DNA of 64,000 bases from Paraphysoderma sedebokerense (GCA_025602915.1 JAHLJZ010000004.1:62001-126000); one strand, 5' to 3'. Shown: positions 48,286 through 60,910, counted from the stretch's first letter. The notes: a model not told the origin generated them from the sequence alone. Numbers and translations: made by a program.

Positions 48286-48849
48286 GATTTGAATTCTTGC
48301 AAAAAGAATTTTGCTGTGTAATATATGTACATTTACGATTCAGAAATTTCTTTAATCCCATGTTTCTATTGAATAATAAATTGGGGAATTTTCATACTGG
48401 TACGAAGCAATCCTGCCACCCATCATTGATTGCCGCCAACACTGTGTATATTGGATTCAGACTGTCCATTTTTAATTTTCGAATTGCACCTCGTCTGTGA
48501 CATTTTTCGGCTTTAGTGATTAAATCTACTCAAAGACATCTATAAAAGGGGTTCTTATCATAAAACTAAGTTATACAGACATGTTTTAACGACGTATATG
48601 TGAACGAGCTGATTTGCACCGCCAATCTGAGTACATCCAGGCCGCATCGGATCCTACTTGATATGATATATGTAGGCATTAGATGGATTAATTTTGCTTC
48701 AACTGCATGAATGCTTGTACCCATGTAGAGGGTGATAAAGTGGAAATAACTTCTAAACGGTTATCAGCAGACAACTTCCTATTCCTTGAAGATTATCGAT
48801 TTAGGATTTCGATCACGTGACATGACCTTCCATCCTCCTTCGACTCGTC
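48286..48849. other. intergenic region
   Basis: About 560 bp between the secreted family and the cullin gene; no gene seen. Confidence 0.4.
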
Positions 48850-51800
48850 ATGACATCCACCTCATCTCGACATGACCAAATTCCGTCCTCGTCTGCTTCT
48901 TTCTGTTTAATGTCATCTTCGCTCTCCACCTCAAACATTCTCAACGACTCTTCCTCTTCGTCTGCAAATTCCTCTAATTCTGCCTCGACCTCTCGATCAC
49001 GACAAAAGTCAACCAATTCAGCCACAACCTCAAACTCCATTTCGTCATCAACCTCGAATCCTTCGAAAAAGCGCAAAACTCAATCATCAACTCCCTCCTC
49101 AGTGACAAATTCAACAACTCCTAGTATCACTCAACCAACACTCGAATACTTCACCTCCTCGTTATCCAACCAGGCCAATTTGAAACGACAGAAATCATTT
49201 GAACACTCGGCCGGTTCAATGTCAAATAGCTACGATTTCAATAATTCCAACCCCTCTTCATCTTCATCCTCCTCCCCAAATACTTTGATCTCTGACCTAA
49301 ACTTCACTTCTCGATCAAATTCAACAATGGCACCAGTTGCGAAAAACAGGACCCACAATCTAGGCCAAAATCAGAAGCAGAAGCCAAAGAAGTTGGTGAT
49401 AAAGTCGTTCAAATCGAAACCTACTCTCCCTCCAAATTTCGAGCAAGACACTTGGAGAAAACTTCAGAATGCTGTTGTGGCTATATTTGAAAGTAGGCCA
49501 GTGAAAGACAGCCTGGAGGAGCTTTACAAGGTGTGTTTTCGAGTTTAATCGCATCTATACTTTTGTATATCTGTTCATTTCTCCAGCGGCGGCAGAAAAC
49601 TTCAGGAAAACAGAGTTATCGTTCAAATCCTGGCAAAGGCTGAAGCTGTTGAACGGATGACTAACGCGTTCGAATTCTGTTGATCTACTTTGCCTTGCAT
49701 TTGATCGTCTGACATGAGTCGATTTTCATTATACCATAGGCTTGCGAAAATTTGTGCCATTACAAGTATGCTCCTGGAACTTATAATAAATTGACAGATG
49801 AAATTGAGAAGCGTGTGCAAATTATCAAAACTGAATTGAAAAGGTTTGGTCTCGTTTATTACTGTTTTCGGATCATTTATTACGGATCGCCACGGGCACA
49901 TATATCTTGAAAAGTCTTTCTGAATATTATATCGTCTGTTTTTTTAAAGGATATGCGAAATTAAAGATGCCGAGTCCTTTATCGCTGATCTTGAGAAAGC
50001 ATGGGCAAATCATTGCCGGCAAATGGTAAGATTCGATATTCATTTTGCACACCAATATATATTCATTGTTCTTCTTTCCAATAGATTATGATTCGAAGTA
50101 TTTTTCTTTACCTCGATCGAACCTATGTGTTACAGACACAAGATATTCCATCCTTATGGGATGCTGGTCTCAAGTTATTTGCTATAAACGTTATGCGAAA
50201 AGACATCTCTGAAACCCATCTTAACATTATTAAACACAAAACGCTAGACGGAATCATGTCCCTAATTGCTAAAGACCGTAAAAGCGACCAGATCAGTCGA
50301 CCACTACTGAAGTCTTTGATTAGGATGTTTGTGGATTTGAATTTGTACGCCACAAGTTTCGAGCCCCTTTTTTTAAATCAAACGGAGAAGTTTTTCGAAA
50401 CTGAAGGGAAGTTCAAATATGATGAATTGGAAGTTGCAGAATATTTGAAGTACGTGGAAGACAGATTGCAGGACGAAGCTGAGAGGGTAGGAAATTATTT
50501 GGATCGAAGTACCAGGAAGCCATTGATTCACACTGTGGAGAATGTGCTGTTAGAACGCAATGCTCGAAACTTAATTGATAAAGGTAATCGAACATATAAA
50601 AAGTATTCTACCTTCACTCCATGCATCGGAAGTCTCATGCCTGTTCATATATTTCTATCTTCTCTCCGCATCATGTAGGGTTTACTTTTTTACTTGACAA
50701 TTCCCGTCTGACAGACCTGTCACGTCTCTATCGTCTTTTTGCTCGAGTAAATTCACTCGATGCTATTAAAAACGCTTTTAAGGACTACGTTGTCCGCCAG
50801 GGTTCGGCTATCGTAATGAATACGGACAACGACAACACGATGGTTGAAACTTTGTTACAATTTAAAAGCAAGTTGAGTGATATCGTTGAGAAAAGTTTTG
50901 CGAAGGACGAACAGTTCGACGAAACGCTGAAGAAAGGATTTGAAGATTTTATCAATAGAAGGAAGAATAAGCCTGCTGAATTGATTGGTGTGCTTGCATT
51001 ATTCGCTCTTATTCGTTCACTGATCTCAATCTAACCGGCTAATCGCTGTTTGTTCATTCTAGCGAAATATGTTGATGCACTCCTCCGTAGCTCCAACAAA
51101 AATCAGACTGAATTGGAAGTGGAAGATTGCTTGAATCAAGTGTTAATTCTGTTCAGATTTATTCATGGAAAGGATGTTTTTGAAGCATTTTACAAGAAAG
51201 ATTTGGCGAAACGACTGCTGTTGGGCAAAAGCGCTAGTTATGACGCCGAAAAAAGCATGCTTGGAAAATTGAAGAGCGGTATGTTCATATGTCTACTTCG
51301 CCAAACCGAAAGGGAACATAAAGAGCGATTCCCGTATCAGAGTAGTAATTAGACTTCACATTCGAATGTAAAATAACTTTCTGTTATATCATTAGAATGT
51401 GGCGCCCAGTTTACGACCAAATTAGAAGGCATGTTCAAAGACATGGAATTATCTAAAGATCTGATGGCAACATTCCGAGAGGTATTCCCTGTTTTTGACT
51501 TATGTCACCGTCGTGTCCCTTTATTCACGAAATTTCGTCTTATCATAGTCATTTAAATACTCCTCCCGAATGCCGGAGATTGATTTAACCGTCCATGTCC
51601 TCACACAATCGTATTGGCCAACGTACGCTGTCAACCCAATACCTCTTCCCGCACTTTTTGCCTCCACACAAGTCATTTTCAAGGATTTTTATATGCAGAA
51701 ACATAAAAGTCGTAAATTATTTTGGGCTAATAGTTTAGGTAGTTGCGTCGTGAGGGTGGCCTTTAAAAAATCGTCGAAGGAATTAAGCATGAGTTTGTAC

Positions 51801-52694
51801 CAGACTGTGGTGATGTTGCTGTTTGAAGATCTAAAAGGAGCAGGTGAAAATGGAGAGGAAGGAAGATTGGATTATAAGACTATCAAAGACACAACTGGAA
51901 TCGGTATGTCAATTGGTTACTTCTTGTCAGTCGTATCAATTTGGCTGATGGGATTCGCCTAACAACTCGTTGCACTTCCGGTTGTCAGAGGAGAAAGAGC
52001 TTCAACGAACTTTACAGTCTCTCGCTTGTGGTAAAATTCGAGTTTTGACAAAACATCCAAAGGTTCGTTCATATTTTACTGTCACATTGTATCTTCTATA
52101 GATTTCTTCCTTGCTTTGGTGTCTGCTACTTCTGCTAAATGCACGTTAACTTTTACAATTAATAGGGTAAAGACATTAATCCCACCGACGAATTTAGTTT
52201 CAACAACGACTTCGTTCATCCATTGTTTCGAATCAAGATCAATACTATCCAGATGAAAGAAACGGTTCGTGTTCTCAATTTACAGCTAAAGCCCGCTCTT
52301 CTGATGACTTACGACAGTTCATGTTTATTGACTTTTAATCCACCGTGAATTTCATCCAGAATGAGGAACAAACCAGAACACACGCTCAAGTGGACCAGGA
52401 TAGAAAATACCAGATCGAAGCAGCTATTGTCCGAATCATGAAAACCAGAAAGCAATTAACACATACCCAGTTAGTGACAGAATTGTATACGCAATTAAAA
52501 TTTCCAGTAGAGGTCGGTGTATTTTTCATTCGTTTCTGTTCATCTATCTCTACTTTCCTTCCTTTATACTCACGAAAACGTTTGTTATAACTTCATAGCC
52601 TCCTCAGCTGAAGAAGCAAATCGAATCTTTGATTGATCGAGAATACTTGGAACGAGATGAAAATTCCAAAGACATGTACAATTATTTGGCATAA
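48850..52694 (+). CDS. CUL4: cullin-4 (CRL4 ubiquitin ligase scaffold)
   Basis: About a dozen exons; exon 1 is 48850-49530 and exon 2 starts at 49740. The first 150 residues are Ser/Thr/Asn-rich and not conserved. [20 protein letters not shown] then begins the CUL4-type sequence. Cullin repeats include [30 protein letters not shown] and [20 protein letters not shown]. The cullin homology domain contains [39 protein letters not shown] and [12 protein letters not shown]. The C-terminal winged-helix part has [19 protein letters not shown], with the neddylation Lys in the usual IVRIMKxRK setting, and ends [18 protein letters not shown]. The KSFKSKP motif and the C-terminus identify CUL4 rather than CUL1 or CUL3. 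CUL4 pairs with DDB1 and Rbx1 in DNA repair, replication and chromatin control. Confidence 0.93.
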
Positions 52695-53175
52695 TCAGTT
52701 TGTTATCTGGTTGGCCTACGTTTGTTGGCTTTCTTTGTTAGTATAGCGTTAGAAAACTTGTTGTAATACCGTTATCCAAAGACATGTATCGATATTCGTT
52801 GATTTCACTTTATGGTGTGCCTGTGCTTCATAAAGTGCGGGTGTGATGATCAACCATCTTGTTGATACTTGTATCCGATTTGGACTGTATAGTTTTTCAT
52901 TTGTGTATGTTGTAAACACTCTGCTGTATTCAAAGAGAGATGAAATACATTAGCTCCCATGGGAAGTAGTCCCATCTGATAAACTGTGTGTGGGTTTATA
53001 TCGTTTGTACATAAGATATCAACCTTTCTTAGATTGACGACAGCATTCTTAACTAAACACCTTAGCTACAAGATATAGAATACGAACAGATTTTAGCCGA
53101 CATTAATTTGCCCACTCCTCCCATAACGCAAATTACGATTGACTTCATCATGTCCACAGTGACCTACTAAAAACC
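52695..53175. other. convergent intergenic region
   Basis: About 480 bp between the 3' ends of cullin-4 (plus) and HRD3 (minus). No gene seen. Confidence 0.5.
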
Positions 53176-56100
53176 TCACAACCTGGGTGCAGCGCCTTGC
53201 CTTTCACCATCCCTCTCGACGCCCCTTTGTCCTTGACCTTGGAAACCGGCTCTCCAAGGAGCACCTTGTCCTTGTCCCTGGCCCTGACCTTGTCCACCAA
53301 ACCTAACATTCCGCACATACACTAACCACCCAACAACAAGACACAATCCCAAGATGACAAAACTTTCTATTGTCTCTTCTTCCGACTCATCGCCGAATAG
53401 ATTGTACCAAATAGATGATGATTTTCGAATAGATGACCGTGTCGGTCGACGAAGATTAGACCAGTTCCAATCATCGTCTGTTGTGTCTGAAGGAAACTGG
53501 TCAGGACCGGAATCAGGTGACGACGATGTCGATGAATCCGAATTCACTTTAGGTATTTCTTCCTTTTGAATTTCGTCTACGACTTCTTTCTCTATTTTAA
53601 TCGTACTGCCTTGATCTTCACCTCCACTTCCGACTTCTCCTTCAATTTCGGCAGATTCATCGGATGATTCGAATTGAATAAAATTGGTCACAGTTTCCCA
53701 CCAGTATTTCAGATTCAATTTTATAAGTGATAATGAAATAGGTAGCCATGCATCGGGATTCGTTTCAAGAGCGGATTCATAGTAACGCTTTGACAAATGA
53801 TAATCCTTTGACAAACGGATTAATAACGCAACGCTTGGTCTCTGCAGACGATAACCACAAAATACCTTAACAACCCCGATGCCATTTTCAAAACACCATC
53901 CCAAGTTCCACATCGCCATGGCATTTTTATCCACATCAGCAGCCACAGTCCAGTAAGCAACCGCTTTTTCTTCATTTGCTTCTACACCTATTCCATAAAA
54001 GTTGTATTCGCCCACTTTTAATCGAGCGTCCGTGGTACCTTGATTGGCGGCTCGGTTCCAGTTGACGTAAGAAAGAATGTGTAGGGATGGGTGAAGAGGA
54101 GACGAAACAATTTGAGCTGTAGAATCCGAAGTTATATAACATACAAGAGCATGATATTGGTTAAACGGCAAAACATTACATGTTATGATTGAATATAAAA
54201 ATCAGTGTACTCGACTTACCACTGTCAACCAACCACGCGACATTGCTCTGTGCGACTTCAAATCCCCTTTCCGCTGCAATCAAATAAAGCAATAGAGCTC
54301 TATCCGCATCTCCATCAGTTAGTGCATGATACGCCTCGCTTATCGTAGGTGAAATCCACTCCAGGCCTTTCTCGGTGACGAGCTTATACAGCTTTAAGCA
54401 CGGAATATTAAAGAAAACAGAGAAAACCGATTAGACAGCTTGTCCGAGACACATACAGTAAGAGGTGAATTAAAAATAGTCTGAAATAAAAAAAAAATTT
54501 TACCAACGCAGCCATATTGCAATCTCTGTTTATTCCGGTGCCTTTGATGTATAATTCAGCTAAATAGAACATCGCGAGAATATGGCCTTTCTTTCCAGCC
54601 TGGGTTAAGTAACGGATGGCAGCCGGATAATCCTGTTGTCCTATTTCATTGACGACAGAAAAGGCAGCAGATTGAAACGGGGGAGCCAAATTAGAATAAA
54701 TTGATATGGCAGGGCAGGGAAGAGTGAAAGACAGAAGGAATACAAACTCAATTTCATCAGCCCAATCTGAACCTGGGCCTCTGAATTTTCCATTTCGGCT
54801 GCTTTGTTTAAAAACCTGTATCCCTTCTCGACATCCTTCTTGACGTCGTGACCTTCAACCAGCATTACTCCTAATGCAGCCATGCTACCTGGATCATCCT
54901 GCTCTGCACCTCTCGCAAACCATTTCAGTGCAGTCTTATTGTCTGCTTTTACTCCGTCGCCGCGCCAATACATTTTCCCAAGCAATCCAGCAGCCTGGCC
55001 CGCTACCTTTGGAAGCTGGGGGTTAGACGATGGCGATGATTCTGGATTATTATAGTATTGTGCAACGGCTAGGGAAAGGTAGCGATGAGCTCGGGGAAAG
55101 TTTTGTTGAATAGTAGGTGTTCCACTGTAAAAGAGTTGACCGAGGAGGACCTACAATGCGGATTGGTAAGTGCGATGATTGAAAGTCGTTAAGACGCCAG
55201 GGTCAGTACCTGAGAACTAATATCTCCACTCTCCGCTGTGTGCCGATAATATTCTAGAATATCTTCCTCAGTTAAGGCGCCGTTAGAACCTTCCTCGGCC
55301 GCGTTATATATTGATCCAGGACCATATATCCCTCCGTCTTCGTACGATAATCTGATTTTTGGAGGCGGATCGGCTCGACCACCGGGGGGGCCCGATGAGT
55401 AGAAATCAATGACTAAAGCAATAAGAAATGAGAACGAGCAAACGGAACGGTGGATTTCATATTGAAATGCTTGATTACCCTTCGCAGCCACTCTCTTGTA
55501 AAATTTGACACTATCTTCGCAGCTCTGCACACATCCAATACCTGCATGATATCTATATCCCAACATAGCTTCGGCCTCGGTATTCCCCGAATTAGCAGCA
55601 AATGTTAAATATAATTGAGCCCTAGCTTGATCCGTATCAGTTATGTTGCTTCCTAACACCCCTCCAAGGTTGGTAGCGTAGATGAACCCGGCTTTGTATT
55701 GTGCGGTACTGTTACCATTTTTGGAGGCGATGACGGTGTATAGTTCTAGCGAGCGGGTGATGTTCCGCGGGAGAGAGTAGTTACCGTACTTTAAGAAACC
55801 AATTGAACATTCGAATAAATAATTAGTCACAAGTGATAGAGTTATACAGATCTCTGAAGCAACAATAAACTGCCGCGCAAGGAATATACAGATCGAGATG
55901 TTTTGAGCAGGAACTTACAAAATTCATGTCTGCCAGCATCATTCCAGCATCAAAATTTTCGTATTCTTCCCAGGCTTTCGTTAATTTATCAATCGCCACG
56001 TCACGCTTTGCCCAATATTTCGTAACATCAGTTTCGTCCAGTTCTCTCTCTAAAACCCCATCAATTCCAATATCGGTAGCGACAATACTCACAATCCAAC

Positions 56101-56602
56101 TTGGCAAGCTTATACTCCAAGGACCCAGACTAAGAACGTAATTATCTGATTTAGCGGTATCGGAACCAGGATGAAGTATAGTTTCGATGATATGTGTCGG
56201 GAGGTGATGGTACGTAGAGAAGGATGAATCTAGGAACTTGAAAATGGAAAGGGCTTCATGAAGAAGCTTGGAGGACGGCGAAAAGTTGGGAGTTATTTCT
56301 GAAGATTGGTCTGGCTTACTCGGTGGTGTGTCAGAGTTAACTTTAAAATCCGACGGTGGGCTATCTCCAACGGTGGCTAAATGGCAGGAGATGTCGTCAG
56401 AGAAAGGCATTAGCTTGTTTCGTTTATTGTCAAAGAACAAATGAAACGCTTACATGTTATTAGAAATAACGGTACTGAGTGAAGTATGAAGAATCCTAAA
56501 GGAAAATACGAGTGGAATATATTGAGCAATCGTCACAAAGTCGTCATTATCACTCTCGACATTGGTGGAGCTCTTACCGAGAATAAAACGCCGCCAATTC
56601 AT
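53176..56602 (-). CDS. HRD3: HRD3/SEL1L ER-associated degradation factor
   Basis: Multi-exon minus-strand gene. I place the start at 56602: exon 1 (56602-56578, MNWRRFIL), then exon 2 (56495-56454), together encoding a signal peptide MNWRRFILGFFILHSVPLFL. The next exon begins after the CATTTAG acceptor and reads STVGDSPPSDFKV in frame. SEL1-like repeats follow: AEAMLGYRYHAGIGC, GLLGKMYWRGDGVKADN, MAALGVMLVEGHDVKKDVEKG, AMFYLAELYIKGTG, and NLGWCFENGIGV. A C-terminal membrane helix (FVILGLCLVVGWLVYV) follows an acidic linker. HRD3/SEL1L is the lumenal partner of the HRD1 ubiquitin ligase and delivers misfolded glycoproteins for retrotranslocation. After the membrane helix there is a short cytosolic tail of GQ repeats (GGQGQGQGQGQG), not a feature I know in this family. 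Confidence 0.88.
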
Positions 56603-56701
56603 TTTGTCAACTAACAATCACAGAGAGTGGTATTATAGTGCTGCTATCATAAAGCAAACTGACATCAGCAGAGTAAAGATGCGATTGTTGCAGGAGTTTT
56701 G

Positions 56702-57091
56702 ATGATGGTAGAGCAAGCCCACAGGATGTTGAGGTGGAATTTAACTGTGGTCACGTGTATTATCATCGGCCCATTTTCATTAGTGAAATCAATTCATTCC
56801 AAGGAGAATGTAGGCAATTATAATTCACTTTTGAGTCAATGACAGATACAGCATAAGAGAAGCTTGAATCAACAAATGCTGTTGCGTGGTATTTGTTCTT
56901 GCTCTGTTCTTCAATTATCGTTTACGCACAGCTTGGAACAAATCTTAATAACCGCCATGCCTAAGCGCGAATTTATTTTCAACACCCTGACGAGCCGCCG
57001 AACGAGAGTATATCCATGTTTATCGAAATCAACTTTGAAGCACATATACGGTTTTCCACAAGTGCGTCGTTATTATTTTTTAATTCTCTAG
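56702..57091 (+). CDS. possible small secreted protein, two exons
   Basis: A first frame starts MMVEQAHRMLRWNLTVV and continues CIIIGPFSLVKSIHSKEN, a signal-peptide-like sequence. A weak GTAGGC donor and an ATACAG acceptor would join it in frame to HKRSLNQQMLLRGICSCSV, continuing to LTSRRTRVYPCLSK and a stop at 57091, about 110 aa. The coding composition is not strong and I recognise no family, so it may be an accident within the divergent promoter of HRD3. Confidence 0.25.
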
Positions 57092-57212
57092 TTTGGACAG
57101 TTTTCCGATGATTTAGAGCACATGTGAAGGAAAAAAATTCAAATTCTGTCTGCTGTGCGGTTTTAGATATATAACTTTATTTGAGATAATTCTTGTGTAA
57201 TATAAAATTTAC

Positions 57213-58238
57213 TTAAACGAAATGTTTAAACAGAAGCATGAACGTCAACGAAAATGTCATAACGCAAACGGCTAAAGATTCTAAACTGGTAAAAGTATAA
57301 CCGGCGCTGACGAAAGTCCCCGACGAGGGATTTCGACGAGGACGACAACCGTCTGTGACGCAGAAATAACCAGATTTACAAAATGTTTCTGGGGAACAGC
57401 AGTCTCCATCAGAAGGAATGCATCCATCAAAACATTGCTTCTCTGTCGGACCGCACGCGTTTTTACCAGAATCAGTATCGAAGGAAGCACCAGTACGTCC
57501 GTTCTTAGACGAGGTTCCACCATTAGAGGGGTTTACACTGGTACCGGTATTGCCGGGATTACCACTATTACTAGGTCCTATACGGTCGGTGCTAATGCCA
57601 GGGAAACTGTATTTGGCGCAACCAAAGAAAGCGCCAACTCGGCTATTACAGGAGCCTGAAATGCCTTGTGCGTCGGAGATAAGCCTTCGAGCATTATTGG
57701 CCTGTTCTTGGGCCAATATTACATATTGAGGTCTGTTTTTAGGACAACAATTTAGAGAGAACTCAACGGGCATTAAGATATGGTAGACCAGAATTTCTGA
57801 ATTTACCTCGTGCAACCTAAAATATTATTTTTGAACCCAAATTGCAGTTAACAGGGCATGATAAAAGCGACAGAAAATCGGAATTTAGCGATGCAAGATG
57901 ACATAAATAGTGTCAAAATATAAAAATATTTACATACCTGAGGCTAAATAACCGCAGTAGTAAACCCCGGCCGCTTTAAAGTATAAAAAGTATTGCCCTG
58001 GATTGGCATCCATGTTACATGCCATAGCGTCTGTTAAACCAAGCCAAGGATATGAGAGAATAGAACGTTAATGAATATCTGTATTAGCTTGAGAATTAGT
58101 CATTGTAATTACAAACGTCAGCGTCTTACCTGGCATACCCATCAAAGGATTTGGTAAAGGGCATCCCTGAGAATTTGCCCCAATAATGACGATTGCTAAA
58201 AGGACAACTGAAGCAGCGAATAACTTCTTATCGTTCAT
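57213..58238 (-). CDS. secreted Cys-rich protein, probably GPI-anchored
   Basis: At least four exons on the minus strand. The start (58238) reads MNDKKLFAASVVLLAIVIIG, a signal peptide, followed by GCPLPNPLMGMP, then DAMACNMDANPGQYFLYFK and YYCGYLASGCTR. A further exon begins PQYVILAQEQANNARRLI and carries ISGSCNSRVGAFFGCAKY. A Gly/Ser/Asn/Thr-rich linker leads to a C-terminal Cys module (ACGPTEKQCFDGCIPSD, GDCCSPETFCKSGYFC, VTDGCRP). The end has small residues (SSGTFVSAG) and then a hydrophobic tail (LAVCVMTFSLTFMLLF), which is the pattern of a GPI-anchor signal. The CC-rich terminal module resembles those in fungal GPI-anchored cell-wall proteins. Function unknown; cell-surface location is inferred. 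Confidence 0.7.
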
Positions 58239-58813
58239 GCAATAAATATATGCGACCGTGTCTAAAATTGGCAGAACCCAGGTAACCTGTACGTTCTAGG
58301 AATGGCCAGTTATATAGTGAGTGCCTTCCGACCGTTACCGTTCGTATGTGTATACCGATTCTTGTTTCCGAAATTTATCCATGAATTTTTTACTTTTTCT
58401 GGCTCAACCCAAGACAGATTTCCTTCAACAACCACGTTTGTTACTGTTTTAAATATAAATTATTGTTGAACTCCCAATTTCGTATGTCTGAAAAGTGAAA
58501 ACTGTCAAATATATTCCACGTGAGAAAATTCTTTGGGCTTGGAGCATGGAGACCGAAAAAAGGAAGCCCAGACGCTTCACAGACTTCTCGAACACTTTTC
58601 CTATGTTATCTTTTTGTTGTTGCAAGAACGGTACGAGCACGCGACCTCGCAACGTTTGACACTACAAGCACTTGTCTTCCCATGGAAGGAAAAATAGAAG
58701 TAGTCATCCTTTTCATTGTGTTATAATTATTCCAAATTGAAGTAAGATAGAGAACGGAAATTCTTGGAGAACGATGCTAATTACACCTGTGCAACTCTCA
58801 AGCCAAATATTTA
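58239..58813. other. intergenic region
   Basis: About 575 bp; no gene seen. Confidence 0.4.
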
Positions 58814-60182
58814 TTAATAGTAATAAATCTTCTGAGCGAGCTCTTCGAATTGTCGATATAAAATAGGCAACATCCACCACTTTGCACTCAAAGCAAGGTA
58901 ACAAGAGACTTCAACAATTTGGTTACTCGCACCCAGACAATCCCCGATCATACCGTCTATCACACTATTGATATATCTTCCCGCCATCACTGTAACCACA
59001 AAAGCGCTTGTCATCACCACTACAGCATGATACACATCCCCGTTTAGCGCCCACAGAACAAAGCCTATCGTTGAGAGTGTTCCAATGATTAATCTACCTG
59101 TAGATACTCGCAACGTAAACTGTTTTCCTGGAGCTGACACATTCTCGACGTAATCGTACATATAAGTTAAATATAAACAGGCCCATCTTCCCAATACGTG
59201 GCCGACGACCAATACATAAGGTGAAAATTGAAAGGTTGGGAACAAATGACCGGCACCAGTAGCTTTTGAGACAATAGAATAAGTGGAATCGGGCAAGCCA
59301 GGTACTATGCCCATGGCGAGTAGGGATAATGTCACCAATTTAGTGGTCACTACAAGAAACAAACCAATGGAACCGTAAGTTCCAATTCTACTGTCCCTCA
59401 TAATCCTCAATATTTCGGACTTTCCCCACCCTCCTCCAAATCCATCAAATGTATCAGCCAGTCCGTCCTCTATAAAGTGTTTGTCAGTGAACGCACCCAG
59501 TAAGCTCAAATTTTGTGAGGGAGAAAGAAAAGGTACCGTGAAAAGCTCCAGTTAACCAAACAGTTGCAAGAGTCGAAAAAACAACACCGAGGCATGGATG
59601 CCAAATTTCGGCCGTGACTTTATACCAGAAAGCACCGAATCCCCCTACAATGACGCCTGTTGTAGCAAATTATAAAAACTTGTTAGAATCAGTATTTTCA
59701 ACTCTTTCAGTGACAATTCATTTTCCATTTGCTAGCGACATAAATCCAGCCTTTTAGTCGAGCTTTGCTTTCCGAATGCAACAAAAAAAACAAAATAATA
59801 CTGAATCGGAAATGGAATACATACCCAACAGTGGAAAATACACTGTACTTAAGCTCAACCAATATAAATTATGATTCACCCAACTGGGACAAGGCAGCCT
59901 CGTAAAAAACATGACGCCCGTTAAGAAAGCTTTCAGTTCTTGAAACCAGAACGATATCGCCCGGATTTCTGTGTTTGAATTTGCAGCTTCATTTTCAGAA
60001 CTTTCGGGATCAGAGTCGACGTAGAGAAATTTATCAAGGTCTGACGACGACGAGGACGAAGAAGGTAAGGTAGGCTCTACTGTAGGCTGTTTTGACTTTG
60101 ATCTTTTCGGTTGCTTTGACTTTGACGGCGAAGAAGTTGTTGTCCTCCGGGTAGATCGACGAGCTGGTTTCGGGGAAGACAT
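58814..60182 (-). CDS. cobS: adenosylcobinamide-GDP ribazoletransferase (cobalamin synthase, CobS)
   Basis: At least three exons on the minus strand. CobS joins adenosylcobinamide-GDP and alpha-ribazole(-phosphate), the last membrane-bound step of nucleotide-loop assembly of vitamin B12. The first exon has an 80-residue Ser/Lys-rich extension (RRSTRRTTTSS; KSKQPKRSKSKQ), then LKAFLTGVMFFTRLPCPSWV, the usual CobS N-terminus. After the first intron comes GVIVGGFGAFWYKV and LATVWLTGAF. The second intron splits the key motif, giving FHEDGLADTFDGFGGG + WGKSEILRIMRDSRIGTYG, the Mg-binding and substrate signature of CobS. The C-terminal part has further membrane helices and GDCLGASNQIVEV, the second signature. 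All signature residues are present. The two spliceosomal introns and neighbours with fungal genes rule out simple bacterial contamination. The N-terminal extension could hold an organelle signal. Confidence 0.92.
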
Positions 60183-60529
60183 CCCTGGGATATATCACTC
60201 TGATTGTAATGAATGAAAACGAAAGAGTAAAAAGAACGGCGGGCCGCCCATCAAATTTTTTGGCGCGCTGGAAATGGTGAATTCGTAGATGAAACGCAAG
60301 GAAAGTTATGTCCAGTGACAATTGATTAAATATAATTGAAGGTTATATTTGTCGTATTCGGCGGTATATACACATCCAAATTCTACATATTACACATTAT
60401 GGTATACACAACATCGACCAAACGGAGAACGCATCCACTGAAAAGAGAGCTCAAAGGATCGATGGAAAACTTTTTACAAGCAAGGCTCAAACTAGTTGAT
60501 ACCTTCGCAATAAACCAAAGCTCATATCA
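60183..60529. other. intergenic region
   Basis: About 350 bp upstream of cobS; no gene or recognised element. Confidence 0.4.
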
Positions 60530-60910
60530 TTAAAAACTTTTTCTGGTATTCAGCCATCTGCTGAACCCTTGAACAGTTCCTTCCAATTCACTCATTTCCA
60601 GAAGCTCCATCCGAACTTGCTCGGGCACACCTTCTTCATTTTGGATGCTATAGCCTCTATACATTTCCCGCTTTTCATGTTCAGGTATATCGATTTCGTC
60701 ACGGAGTTTTGAACTTATTTTGCGGAAGAAGAGAACCACGGAGGTTGACGTTAGGGAAGATAAAAAGTGTACTGACAGGTAGATGATGAGTGTGGAGACG
60801 ATGAGGGTGAGGAGTGGCGATATCAAGATATTGATGAATACAAGAACAGAAAGGACGGAAAGCCAGATAGGACTGGAGAGAAATAGGAAGAGGTAGAGCT
60901 GAGGTTTCAT
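60530..60910 (-). CDS. small membrane protein, unrecognised
   Basis: Open frame from MKPQLYLFLFLSSPIWL (ATG at 60910) to WLNTRKSF (stop at 60530). It has two or three hydrophobic segments, including LSVLSVLVFINILISPLLTL and IVSTLIIYLSVHFL, then a charged C-terminal half (SSKLRDEIDIPEHEKREM). The same frame stays open upstream (LLSALIADSVYSLVGII) without an ATG, so an upstream exon may exist and the start given is a minimum. I do not recognise the family. Confidence 0.5.
   Translation of the reverse strand: MKPQLYLFLFLSSPIWLSVLSVLVFINILISPLLTLIVSTLIIYLSVHFLSSLTSTSVVLFFRKISSKLRDEIDIPEHEKREMYRGYSIQNEEGVPEQVRMELLEMSELEGTVQGFSRWLNTRKSF

Noticed and set aside
58814-60182. Bacterial contamination as source of CobS
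   Set aside because: The gene has two spliceosomal introns with normal signals, one inside the signature motif, and sits between fungal-type genes.
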